Source: Desulfosudis sp034189195
GTDB taxonomy: Bacteria > Desulfobacterota > Desulfobacteria > Desulfobacterales > Desulfosudaceae
Assembly: GCA_034189195.1 (NCBI GenBank)
Contig: JAXHVI010000115.1
Coordinates: 1 to 62,410, forward strand
Length of the DNA stretch: 62,410 bases
Direction of reading: 5' to 3'
Made by a program: the position numbers and the translations under genes. The notes under the pieces are model-generated. The model worked only from the letters and a program-made list of their open reading frames with translations. It searched no databases and was not told where the DNA came from. Positions 16,953-24,863 of this stretch are shown here, piece by piece; within the stretch, counting starts at the first letter, position 1; each line of letters begins with the position of its first letter.

Positions 16953-18031
16953 CACTGTTTCCTGTTGGGCCGTTCCAGCGCCGGCTGCTGCGCTGGTATG
17001 CGGTCCATCAGCGGGACCTGCCGTGGCGAAGATCGAAAAACCCTTATCATATCTGGGTCTCCGAGGTGATGCTGCAGCAGACCCAGGTTGCCACGGTGGG
17101 TGGTTATTACCGGCGGTTTCTGCAGGCCTTTCCCGGTATCGAAACCCTGGCCGCCGCCGATCTTCAGGATGTTTTAAAGCTGTGGGAGGGGCTGGGCTAC
17201 TATGCCCGGGCCGCCAACCTTCACAGGGCCGCGCGGCAAATCGTTGCCGGCGGTAAAAAGCGCGTTCCCCGCACCCCTGAAGCCTTTGGCCGGCTGCCCG
17301 GCGTGGGCGACTATATAAATGCGGCGGTCTTAAGCATCGCCTTCGGCCACCCGCTGCCGGTGGTCGACGGCAATGTCAAGCGGGTCCTGGCAAGGCTTTT
17401 TCTTTTGGACGAGCCGGTCAACCGGCCCGCAAACCACAGGGTGTTTCTTGAAAAGGCCGGCCTGCTGCTTGTTTCCAAAGACCCCGGCACCTTTAATCAG
17501 GCCATGATGGAACTGGGCGCCCTGGTGTGCAAACCGGGCCGGCCCCTGTGCGATCAATGTCCTGTGGCATCATTCTGTGGGGCCCATCAGGCCGGGCGTG
17601 TTCCCGAGTTTCCCAGGCACCTGGCCGCCCGGAAAAACCCGCACCATCATCTGGCTGTGGGGCTGGTAAAAAAAGGAGGCCGGTTTCTTATTGTGCAACG
17701 GCCGGCAACCGGTCTTCTGGCCGGGCTGTGGGAGATGCCCGGGGGCCGGGTAGAAAAGGCTGAAAACCCGGCCGATGCCTGTTGCCGGGCCGTTCTGGAG
17801 AGCGTCGGCCTCACGGTTCTTCCCGGCCCTTGCCTGGCAAGGGTTTCCCATGCCTACACCCATCTTACAATCACCATGGACCTGTTTGCCTGCGATTTTG
17901 TCTCCGGCCGGATAAAAAGAAACGGGTACCAGGCCCACCACTGGATCCGCATGAAAGATATTGGTCAATATCCTTTTCACAGGGCCATGCACAAAGCCTT
18001 TGCAGCACTGGCGGACGCCCCAGCTCCTTGA
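16949..18031 (+). CDS. mutY: A/G-specific adenine glycosylase
   Basis: 360 residues. Catalytic Glu39 (WVSEVMLQQTQ), the helix-hairpin-helix LPGVGDY at 116-122, catalytic Asp140 (VVDGNVKRV) and the [4Fe-4S] ligands Cys194, 201, 204 and 210 (C-x6-C-x2-C-x5-C) are all present. The C-terminal ~130 residues form the NUDIX-like 8-oxoG recognition domain. It removes adenine opposite 8-oxoguanine. It overlaps the upstream gene by 4 nt, so they are co-transcribed. Confidence 0.95.
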   Translation: MTLFPVGPFQRRLLRWYAVHQRDLPWRRSKNPYHIWVSEVMLQQTQVATVGGYYRRFLQAFPGIETLAAADLQDVLKLWEGLGYYARAANLHRAARQIVAGGKKRVPRTPEAFGRLPGVGDYINAAVLSIAFGHPLPVVDGNVKRVLARLFLLDEPVNRPANHRVFLEKAGLLLVSKDPGTFNQAMMELGALVCKPGRPLCDQCPVASFCGAHQAGRVPEFPRHLAARKNPHHHLAVGLVKKGGRFLIVQRPATGLLAGLWEMPGGRVEKAENPADACCRAVLESVGLTVLPGPCLARVSHAYTHLTITMDLFACDFVSGRIKRNGYQAHHWIRMKDIGQYPFHRAMHKAFAALADAPAP

Positions 18032-18064
18032 TCCTTTTCTGTCGACCGGACTGGAACCCTTAAT

Positions 18065-20398
18065 TTAATCGATCGCCGGTGGTGTGCCCCCGCCGTTTTC
18101 ATCCAGCGCCTCCCGCACTCTTGCGGCCAGCTCTTTGGCTGAAAAGGGTTTCTGAAGAAAGTGAACGCCGTCGTCCAGCACGCCGTGGTGGGCAATGACA
18201 TTGGCCGTGTAGCCGGACATGAAAAGAAGCCTGATTCCGGGCCGCAGGGACAGCGCTCTGGTGGCCAGGTCCCGGCCGTTCATTTCAGGCATGATCACGT
18301 CGGTCATCAGCAGGTGGATGTCGCCGGTATGCTCCCCGGCAAGGCGCATGGCCTCTTTCGGGGTGGAAGCCGTCAGAACCGTGTATCCCTGGAGCCTGAG
18401 CATGGTCGCGGTCATGTCCAAAAGCAGGGATTCGTCTTCCACCAGCAGGATGGTTTCATGGCCCCGGGCAGGCGGTTCGGATATCTGCTTGGCCGGTGCC
18501 TGTCCGATCTCTTCATCTGTGTGCCGGGGCAGGTAGACCTTGAAGGTTGTTCCCGTTCCCGGTTCGCTGTAAACGTTTATAAACCCGTTGTTCTGCCTGA
18601 TAATGCCGTAGACCGTGGCCAGGCCCAGGCCGCTGCCTTTGCCCATCTCCTTGGTGGTGAAAAAGGGCTCGAACAGGTGGAACATGGTTTCGGTATCCAT
18701 GCCGGCGCCGTTGTCGCTGATGGCCAGCAGGGCATAGGCGCCGGGGATGCAGTCCGGGTGTTCGGCGCAGTAGGCTTCATCAAAATCGGCGGTACCGGTT
18801 TCAATGGTGATCTTTCCCGTGCCTTCAATGGCGTCCCTGGCGTTGACGCACAGGTTGGCAAGAATCTGGTCGACCTGGGAGGGGTCCATTTTTATCAGCA
18901 TGGGGTGTGCGCCCGGATGCCAGGCAAGGTCAATGTCTTCACCGATAAGCCGCCGCAGCATCTCCATCATACTGGCCACGGTGGCATTCAGTTCAAGCAC
19001 CTTTGGCGCCACGGTCTGTTTACGGGCAAAGGCCAGGAGTTGTCGCGTGAGCCCGGCGGACCGGTCCGCTGCCTTTTGAATCTGTTCCAGATGGCCGCGC
19101 ATCGGGTCGTCATCGGCCAGGGTACTCAAGGCCAGGGCCGCGTGGCCCAGAATGACATTGAGCATGTTGTTGAAATCGTGGGCCACGCCGCCGGCCAGCC
19201 TTCCCACGGATTCTATCTTCTGGGCCTGCAGCAGCTGGGCCTGAAGTTTTTCCTTTTCCTCCGCGGCCCGACGGCCTTCGGTGATGTCAATGCCGATGCC
19301 GGTGAGGTAGGGCTGGCCGTCAATGGTTAATCGACTGCCCGTGAAATGCATGGGAATGGTGGTGCCGTCCTTCTTCTGAAGGTCGGCTTCGGCCTCTCCG
19401 ACACCTTTTTCCATGGTGGTCTGAACCCCCTCAAGTATGGCCTTGATGCTTTTTTCGTCGTTTTCGAACCACTTGAGGATATGCATGCCGTTTATCTCTT
19501 CGGAAGTGTAGCCTGACATCGTTTCATGTTTTCTGTTCCACCGGACCAGCCGCTCATTGGCGTCATACAGATACAACATGCCGGGAGCGCTGTTGAAAAT
19601 GGCCTCGATAAAGGTTTTTTCCCGCAGCAGTTCATCTTCCATCTGTTTGCGCTCGGTGATGTCCTCGTAGATGCCCAGCACGGCAAAAGGCAGGCCGGTT
19701 TCATCCACCAGGGGCACTTTTGACACGTCGACCCACAGGCGGGTGCCGTCCGCCTGCTGCATGGGTTCAACCACATGGAGGCGCGGACTGTTGCTTTCCA
19801 GCACCTCCCGGTCGGATGCGCGGTAGCTTTCTGCCGTCCCCCCGGGCCACGGCAGGTCGAAATCGGTCTTGCCCACGATCTGGCGGGGGTGGTCAAGACC
19901 GGCGGCCTTTGCAAAGGCCTTGTTGCAGCCGAGATAACGGCCTTTTGTGTCTTTCCAGAAGATGGACTGGGGCACGGCGTCAACCACCCGGTTGAGCATG
20001 GCCCGGATCTCCCGAAGGGCCGCATCGGCCTGCCTGTGCCCGGTAATGTCCTGAATCAGGCCCAGGCATTGCGAACGGGGACCGGGCCCCTCCCAGTGGA
20101 GAATCGGCGTGTTTCTTACCCAGCGGGTCCGGCCGTCCTGATGGAGAAACCGGTGTTCGATGGAGGCCGCATCCCTGCCGGCGGCGGCAAGACTGATCAT
20201 TCCGGTGACGCGGTCGCGGTCCTCGACAGGTATACGGCTCAGCCAGAGTTCAGGGTCTTTTTCAAAGGCATCGGCGCCAAAGCCCGTTACCGCCTCACAG
20301 CCGGGGCCCTGTTTTGTCGCCACGGCCACACCGTTTTCAATGGTTACCGTATAGACGTAATCTTTTATCGTCCCGGTGGCCTGCCTGTCATCGTTCAT
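18065..20398 (-). CDS. hybrid sensor histidine kinase: PAS-PAS-PAS-HisKA-HATPase-REC
   Basis: 777 residues with no obvious membrane segment, so probably cytoplasmic. Three PAS domains occupy about residues 1-390. The H-box is GGVAHDFNNMLNVILGHA (phospho-His near 407), followed by an intact ATPase domain (NARDAIEG, DNGAGMD, GSGLGLATVYG). A C-terminal receiver has its phospho-Asp in MTDVIMPEMNG near residue 699. The HDFNN-type kinase with C-terminal receiver is common in Desulfobacterota. The signal and output partner are unknown. A PAS protein gene precedes it on the same strand. Confidence 0.9.
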   Translation of the reverse strand: MNDDRQATGTIKDYVYTVTIENGVAVATKQGPGCEAVTGFGADAFEKDPELWLSRIPVEDRDRVTGMISLAAAGRDAASIEHRFLHQDGRTRWVRNTPILHWEGPGPRSQCLGLIQDITGHRQADAALREIRAMLNRVVDAVPQSIFWKDTKGRYLGCNKAFAKAAGLDHPRQIVGKTDFDLPWPGGTAESYRASDREVLESNSPRLHVVEPMQQADGTRLWVDVSKVPLVDETGLPFAVLGIYEDITERKQMEDELLREKTFIEAIFNSAPGMLYLYDANERLVRWNRKHETMSGYTSEEINGMHILKWFENDEKSIKAILEGVQTTMEKGVGEAEADLQKKDGTTIPMHFTGSRLTIDGQPYLTGIGIDITEGRRAAEEKEKLQAQLLQAQKIESVGRLAGGVAHDFNNMLNVILGHAALALSTLADDDPMRGHLEQIQKAADRSAGLTRQLLAFARKQTVAPKVLELNATVASMMEMLRRLIGEDIDLAWHPGAHPMLIKMDPSQVDQILANLCVNARDAIEGTGKITIETGTADFDEAYCAEHPDCIPGAYALLAISDNGAGMDTETMFHLFEPFFTTKEMGKGSGLGLATVYGIIRQNNGFINVYSEPGTGTTFKVYLPRHTDEEIGQAPAKQISEPPARGHETILLVEDESLLLDMTATMLRLQGYTVLTASTPKEAMRLAGEHTGDIHLLMTDVIMPEMNGRDLATRALSLRPGIRLLFMSGYTANVIAHHGVLDDGVHFLQKPFSAKELAARVREALDENGGGTPPAID

Positions 20399-20430
20399 TG
20401 GCGTACCTCATGGCGGTGCCTGACCGCTTT

Positions 20431-20946
20431 TCAGTTCTTGCCGGTATCTGAAACACTGTCGATTCGCAGCAGTATGCTTTCTCCCACCTTTTCAGTGGAT
20501 ATGTAAAACTTGAGTATTTTTATGCCGGCTTCTGTTTTTATGCTCTGAAAGGCCGGCACATTTTTATACCCCTTACCCGTGGCAAGGGTATCCATCACGG
20601 TGTTTCTGATCGAGCAGGTTTTACAGTGCAGCGTGTTGCCGCAGCCGCCCTCCTCATCGGCATAGGAGCATTCAAAGGCATCGCCCCCCAGGGCGTTTTC
20701 AATTTCTTCCATGTTTTTGCCCAGCATCTCCAGTCCGCTGTGGTTGGCCCCGGTAACAACACCATCAGGGTTGAACACAAAAACAGGCTCCTGTACGTAA
20801 TCCAGCACCTCTTTTGCCGTGCGCGGTTCAAAGCCGGAGAGTTTAATGGCACACTGGGAACAGATCCCGTGACTGATGTCTCCGTCCGACGCGTATGCTT
20901 CATCAGAACCGAGTGCTTTTCCGCACCAGGCGCAGACCTGTTTCAT
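20431..20946 (-). CDS. zinc-ribbon plus PAS domain protein
   Basis: 171 residues from the ATG at 20946 (AAAGGA 6 nt upstream). The N-terminus has two CxxC pairs (CAWC near residue 4 and CSQC near 30) forming a zinc ribbon. A PAS-like domain follows (EVLDYVQEPVFVFNPDG, NHSGLEMLG), carrying a cysteine cluster (CGNTLHCKTCSIRNTV) that could bind iron-sulfur or zinc. It has no kinase domain, so it may be a redox-sensing input partner for the adjacent hybrid kinase. That role is inferred from the 32-nt spacing alone. Confidence 0.65.
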   Translation of the reverse strand: MKQVCAWCGKALGSDEAYASDGDISHGICSQCAIKLSGFEPRTAKEVLDYVQEPVFVFNPDGVVTGANHSGLEMLGKNMEEIENALGGDAFECSYADEEGGCGNTLHCKTCSIRNTVMDTLATGKGYKNVPAFQSIKTEAGIKILKFYISTEKVGESILLRIDSVSDTGKN

Positions 20947-20994
20947 GGTGATCCTTTCTGCCGACAAACACGAAGTTGACCGGACCCGCTGCTT

Positions 20995-21777
20995 TTACTT
21001 GATACCGGCCAGCACCGTTTTTGCCTCGGGCCAGTCGTACAGGACCGCGTCCCATACATAGGTGGGGTGTTCCGTGGTCAGGCACCGGTTCAGTTCGGTG
21101 CGGGCCGCCGCTGTTTCATTCTTTGCAAGGAGAATACGTCCCAGGGTCAGGCCGGCAAGGGTGAGGTTCGGATCCTTTGCAACAGCCCACCGGGCCAGAT
21201 TCAGGGCTTGTTCCATGTCCTTTATGGGCCAGGGCGATTCGGAATAGATCTTGGCCAGAATCACGCCGGACAGAACTGCCAGCCGGTGGTTCGGGTCGGT
21301 GTCAATGGCCCGGTGAAGACAAACCTTGGCCTGTTTGACCTGGCCGGCGGCTGAAAAGAGCCCTGACATGTCGGCCAGCCGGGCATGGGCGGTGCCGGCC
21401 CAGTACATGCCGCCCACTGACGTTGGATTGACGGCCAGGGCCTGTTCGGCAAGCAGGACGGTGCGCTCCACCATGGCCTTTCGCTCTTTTTTATCCGTCA
21501 CCGCTTCTGATTTTTTAAAGATCACCTCCGCCAGTCGCCACATGGCCTCGTCATTGTCCGGCGCCAGGGCCAGGGCCTCTTTGTGGACCGCGATGGCTTT
21601 GTCCAGGTTGGCAAGGTCTACATGCATCTGCCCTTCAAATGCCCACCCCTGTTCCAGAAGGGCTTTGACGCGGTCGGCTTTCTCGTCGGCACGGACATGG
21701 GCCGGCGGCGCCAGCCCAACCAGAATGAAAATAGAGAAAAAAACTATCGGTAAATAGATCCCGCTTTTGCTTTTCAT
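20995..21777 (-). CDS. exported tetratricopeptide repeat protein
   Basis: 260 residues with a signal peptide (cleavage likely after AHVRA, about residue 30). The mature protein contains at least four TPR-like helix pairs (IAVHKEALALAPDNDEAMW, LAEQALAVNPTS, LHRAIDTDPNHRLAV, LARWAVAKDPNL). It is probably a periplasmic scaffold. It is first in a short minus-strand run with the PAS protein and hybrid kinase. Confidence 0.75.
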   Translation of the reverse strand: MKSKSGIYLPIVFFSIFILVGLAPPAHVRADEKADRVKALLEQGWAFEGQMHVDLANLDKAIAVHKEALALAPDNDEAMWRLAEVIFKKSEAVTDKKERKAMVERTVLLAEQALAVNPTSVGGMYWAGTAHARLADMSGLFSAAGQVKQAKVCLHRAIDTDPNHRLAVLSGVILAKIYSESPWPIKDMEQALNLARWAVAKDPNLTLAGLTLGRILLAKNETAAARTELNRCLTTEHPTYVWDAVLYDWPEAKTVLAGIK

Positions 21778-21844
21778 AAATAGAACCCGTCTTTTGCCGG
21801 GTGTTTCCCACTGAAGTTGGTACAGGGGTCGGCACGATGGTGCT

Positions 21845-21872
21845 TTCGATGCCGATACCGATTTCGATAGCG
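21845..21872. repeat. ATCGGT-type hexamer tract, copy 3
   Basis: TTCGATGCCGATACCGATTT then CGATAGCG, the reverse-complement orientation of the tracts at 15793 and 24667. It lies between the TPR and flavoprotein genes. Confidence 0.75.
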
Positions 21873-21905
21873 TCTTGGATTATAAAAGAACGGCCCTTCG
21901 CATGT

Positions 21906-22760
21906 TTATGGTTTTTCGCCCGGCTTTTCCCATTCGCCGTCCCGATAGTTCTCCCGAATCGCCTTGAGCGTATCCTTGATGGTCTCATACTCCTCTTTTT
22001 TGCCCAGAAGCCAGGCCATGTGCTTCATCCGGCCCTCTTTTGTAAACTCCGGATCAAAATAGTGAAAGTCCAGGTCCCGGCCATTCTGGCGGGCCCGTGA
22101 TTTGCAGACCGCGCACTCCAGGCCGCCGTCGGCATGGGGCCGGAACAGGTCGGAAAAACAGCGGGGACACCGGCCCGGGCCGGCCTGTTTTTCATCCTTC
22201 TTTGGCGGCCGGACCAGGACAGCGGCAATGGCGCCGACTTTTTTGTCAAAATCGCCGGCCATGGCCACCTCTCCCGGATGGGTGCCCACAAAGCTTTCCA
22301 CGCCGACCACGTTGAGCCCCAGGGAGGCGGTCTGAACACACAGGGCGGTCTGTGCGATGCCGTTGTATTTTTCCAGTCCCAGGGTCAGGACCACGGCGGT
22401 GGGGATGTGTTGAAACACCTGAAAATAGTGGGCCGCCTGTAACACCCGGTCCGATATCATCTTCACGATTCCCACCGGTCCCAGGGCGTAGTTGGGAGCG
22501 GCCATGACCACGGCATCGGCCTGTTTAATCTGTTCCAGCAGCCAGGTCAGGTCGTCTTCGATCATGCAGGCCTTGCCCGGTATCAGGCAGGCATAGCACC
22601 CCCGGCACGGGGCAACAGAGAGCTTCGGCAGCCGGACCAGGGAGAGCTGCCAGGCGTCGCCCATTTGCCGGGCAACGGCCTTGGCAACGATTTCCGAGTT
22701 GCCTGTCTTGCGATAAGACCCGATCAGTCCCAGTAATCTTTTTTTCAATCGCTTCTCCAT
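21906..22760 (-). CDS. iron-sulfur flavoprotein (Isf-like, flavodoxin fold)
   Basis: 284 residues. The FMN phosphate loop GSYRKTGNSE is at about 14-23, and a compact [4Fe-4S] motif Cys52, 55, 58 and 65 (C-x2-C-x2-C-x6-C) follows, as in archaeal Isf and related NADPH-dependent FMN reductases. A second part near residues 190-225 has two CxxC pairs forming a zinc ribbon, then a basic C-terminal tail. It probably passes electrons between ferredoxin or NAD(P)H and an acceptor. It lies 37 nt after the radical-SAM gene on the same strand. Confidence 0.82.
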   Translation of the reverse strand: MEKRLKKRLLGLIGSYRKTGNSEIVAKAVARQMGDAWQLSLVRLPKLSVAPCRGCYACLIPGKACMIEDDLTWLLEQIKQADAVVMAAPNYALGPVGIVKMISDRVLQAAHYFQVFQHIPTAVVLTLGLEKYNGIAQTALCVQTASLGLNVVGVESFVGTHPGEVAMAGDFDKKVGAIAAVLVRPPKKDEKQAGPGRCPRCFSDLFRPHADGGLECAVCKSRARQNGRDLDFHYFDPEFTKEGRMKHMAWLLGKKEEYETIKDTLKAIRENYRDGEWEKPGEKP

Positions 22761-22797
22761 TTATTAATGACATTTTCAAAGAGGTGAAAAGGGAACA

Positions 22798-23811
22798 TCA
22801 CATGCCCACGCCGTCAATATGGGTAAAACAGTGCGTGCAGCAGCCATCCTTTATCCGGTATTCCTGAAGTTGAAAATGCCCGGCCCGCTTGACCAGGGTT
22901 TCTCCGCAATTGGGGCAGTAGGTGTTGCTGCCGGCGTGGCCGGCAACATTGCCGATATAGACATACTTCAGCCCCGATTTTTTACCGGTCTCATAAGCCT
23001 CGGCCAGCCTGCCCACCGGCGTGGGTGATACGTCGGGCATGTTGTAGGCCGGGTGAAACCGGCTGATGTGCCAGGGGGTGCGGGGGCCCAGGGTATAGAC
23101 GATAAAGTCGGCCATTGCCTTGAGTTCCGCCGGGCTGTCGTTTAATCCGGGAATCAGCAGGGTGGTGACCTCCAGGAATACGCCCCGGGCCTTGAGGTAG
23201 GTGAGGCTCTGCTTGACCGGTTCCAGCCGGGCGCCGCACAACTTCTTATAAAATTCATCGCTGAAGGATTTCAGGTCGATGTTGGCCGCGTCCAGCCATG
23301 GCGCGATCTTGTCGATGGCGTCGGTGGTCATGTACCCGTTGGAGACAAACACGGTTTTCAGGCCGTTGGCCTGGGCCAGACGGGCCGTGTCATAGGCGAA
23401 CTCAAAAAAGACCGTGGGCTCGGTATAGGTGAAGGAAATGCTCTTGCACTGGTGACGCAGGGCGTCGGCCACCACCTCTTCGGGTGAAAAAGGGGTGCCC
23501 TCGATTCGTCCCTGCTCCCTGGGCATCTGGGATATCTCCATGTTCTGGCAGAAGGCGCAGCGGAAGTTGCATCCCACCGTGGCGATGGAGTAGGTGAGGG
23601 TGCCGGGCAGAAAATGATAGAGGGGCTTTTTTTCAATGGGATCGGGGTTGATGGCGATCAGTTTGCCGTAAACCAGGGTCTCCAGGGTTCCGTTGATGTT
23701 CTGCCGGACCTTGCATTTTCCGTAGCCGTCGGTCCGGATATGGCAGCGGTGGTTGCACAGGCCGCAGATGACGCTGCCGTCTTCCTGCTTTTCATAAAGA
23801 AGGGCTTCCAC
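22798..23811 (-). CDS. amrS: AmrS-type radical SAM protein (AmmeMemoRadiSam system)
   Basis: 337 residues. Cys81, 85 and 88 (CNFRCAFC) form the radical-SAM CxxxCxxC site. The N-terminal CGLCNHRC with GKCKVR and the C-terminal CPNCG zinc site are characteristic of AmrS. AmrS normally occurs with Memo- and AMMECR1-like proteins (separate or fused), which are absent here. Its 5' end overlaps the upstream methyltransferase by 20 nt. The substrate is unknown for this family member. Confidence 0.88.
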   Translation of the reverse strand: MEALLYEKQEDGSVICGLCNHRCHIRTDGYGKCKVRQNINGTLETLVYGKLIAINPDPIEKKPLYHFLPGTLTYSIATVGCNFRCAFCQNMEISQMPREQGRIEGTPFSPEEVVADALRHQCKSISFTYTEPTVFFEFAYDTARLAQANGLKTVFVSNGYMTTDAIDKIAPWLDAANIDLKSFSDEFYKKLCGARLEPVKQSLTYLKARGVFLEVTTLLIPGLNDSPAELKAMADFIVYTLGPRTPWHISRFHPAYNMPDVSPTPVGRLAEAYETGKKSGLKYVYIGNVAGHAGSNTYCPNCGETLVKRAGHFQLQEYRIKDGCCTHCFTHIDGVGM

Positions 23812-24613
23812 GGTGGCACCTCATGTGCTTGGCGTTGTTGTTCGCATTCAGGGTTCCGGCCGGCAGGGAACCGGCAACTGCTTCTCCTCGCTTGGGCGGG
23901 GCGTATTTCAGTTCCAGGGGCCGGGTACGGAACCTCGGTACAAGCTGGGCCGAGACGCCGACAAACGCACCGAAAGGGGTTCGCCGGGCCAGTTCCGACG
24001 CGTCCAGTATCTGGGCCAGCCGGCCGGCGGACAGGGGCAGGTGGCAGACACTTTTCCACTCAATGGGCACATTCCCCAGAAGGCCCCGCAGCATGGCGGT
24101 CAGCTCCCATACACTGAAGAAGCGGGCCCTGTTGTAAATGGTGTCGGTAAAGATCCCTTTGAGGCGGCGCTGAAGGCTGATCAGGGCGTACCGGTTGAGT
24201 ACCCCCACAAAGAGCCGGTCCTTGGCCACCCGGCAGGCCTCTTCCAGGGCCTGAAGCGGGTCGTTGACAAACTCCAGGGTGGTAAAGAGAACGGCATGGT
24301 TAAAGGCGTTGTCGTCAAAGGGAAGGTCTTCGGCAACGCCCCGGTGCAGGCAGGCCCGCCTGCCCAGATGCTTTTTCGCCACGTCCAGCATGTAGGGCGA
24401 TGGATCAATGCCCGTGACCCGAAGCCCCTTGTCGATAAGGACCCTCATGATCAGGCCGGTGCCGCAGCCGATATCCAGGACCGACTCTCCCCTGGCCGGT
24501 CTGAGCATGTCAAGCATCAGGCCGGTCTGAAGCCGGATAACGGATGTGTGCCGTTCATTTTCGGCCCATTTTTCATAGGCCTCGGCGTCCCTGAAGTCGA
24601 AGACATATCCCAT
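23792..24613 (-). CDS. class I SAM-dependent methyltransferase
   Basis: 273 residues. Motif I VLDIGCGTGL is at about residues 45-54, the acidic motif II VTGIDPSP follows, then AEDLPFDDNAF and an FTTLEFV post-II region, as in UbiE/Methyltransf_11 enzymes acting on small molecules. The C-terminal ~100 residues are variable and end in a basic tail overlapping amrS. It leads the methyltransferase-amrS-flavoprotein run. Substrate unknown. Confidence 0.82.
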   Translation of the reverse strand: MGYVFDFRDAEAYEKWAENERHTSVIRLQTGLMLDMLRPARGESVLDIGCGTGLIMRVLIDKGLRVTGIDPSPYMLDVAKKHLGRRACLHRGVAEDLPFDDNAFNHAVLFTTLEFVNDPLQALEEACRVAKDRLFVGVLNRYALISLQRRLKGIFTDTIYNRARFFSVWELTAMLRGLLGNVPIEWKSVCHLPLSAGRLAQILDASELARRTPFGAFVGVSAQLVPRFRTRPLELKYAPPKRGEAVAGSLPAGTLNANNNAKHMRCHRGSPSL

Positions 24614-24666
24614 GGGTGTAGAATAAAGAAGTAAAAGGGATTTTTCAAGGGATTATCCAATCCCTG

Positions 24667-24698
24667 CATCGAAATCGGTATCGGTATCGAAATCGAGG
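24667..24698. repeat. ATCGGT-type hexamer tract, copy 4
   Basis: Tandem units ATCGAA, ATCGGT, ATCGGT, ATCGAA, ATCGAG. It lies in the divergent spacer between the methyltransferase and the TPR-CHAT gene. Confidence 0.8.
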
Positions 24699-24744
24699 AC
24701 GGACCACGATCAGAGTAGAGAACTATCGCATCATAAGGAAAGGT

Positions 24745-24766
24745 CATGTTCCGCCAGCGGAACATG
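24745..24766. promoter_or_regulatory. 22-bp perfect palindrome abutting a promoter
   Basis: CATGTTCCGC (24745-24754) and GCGGAACATG (24757-24766) are perfect inverted copies around a 2-nt centre. The right end touches the -35 box at 24767. This geometry fits a dimeric regulator site, most simply an activator, though a REP-like repeat is also possible. Confidence 0.6.
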
Positions 24767-24795
24767 TTGATATGCAATTTTGCTCTTGGTATAAA
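24767..24795 (+). promoter_or_regulatory. sigma70-type promoter for the TPR-CHAT gene
   Basis: TTGATA (24767-24772), a 17-nt spacer and TATAAA (24790-24795) give a near-consensus promoter about 70 nt ahead of the start codon at 24864. Confidence 0.65.
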
Positions 24796-24863
24796 TATTA
24801 TTCTTGGAAACAGCATATTTTTTTCGTTCATCATGGATGAAGATTTAAGGGAGGTGCCCTCTA

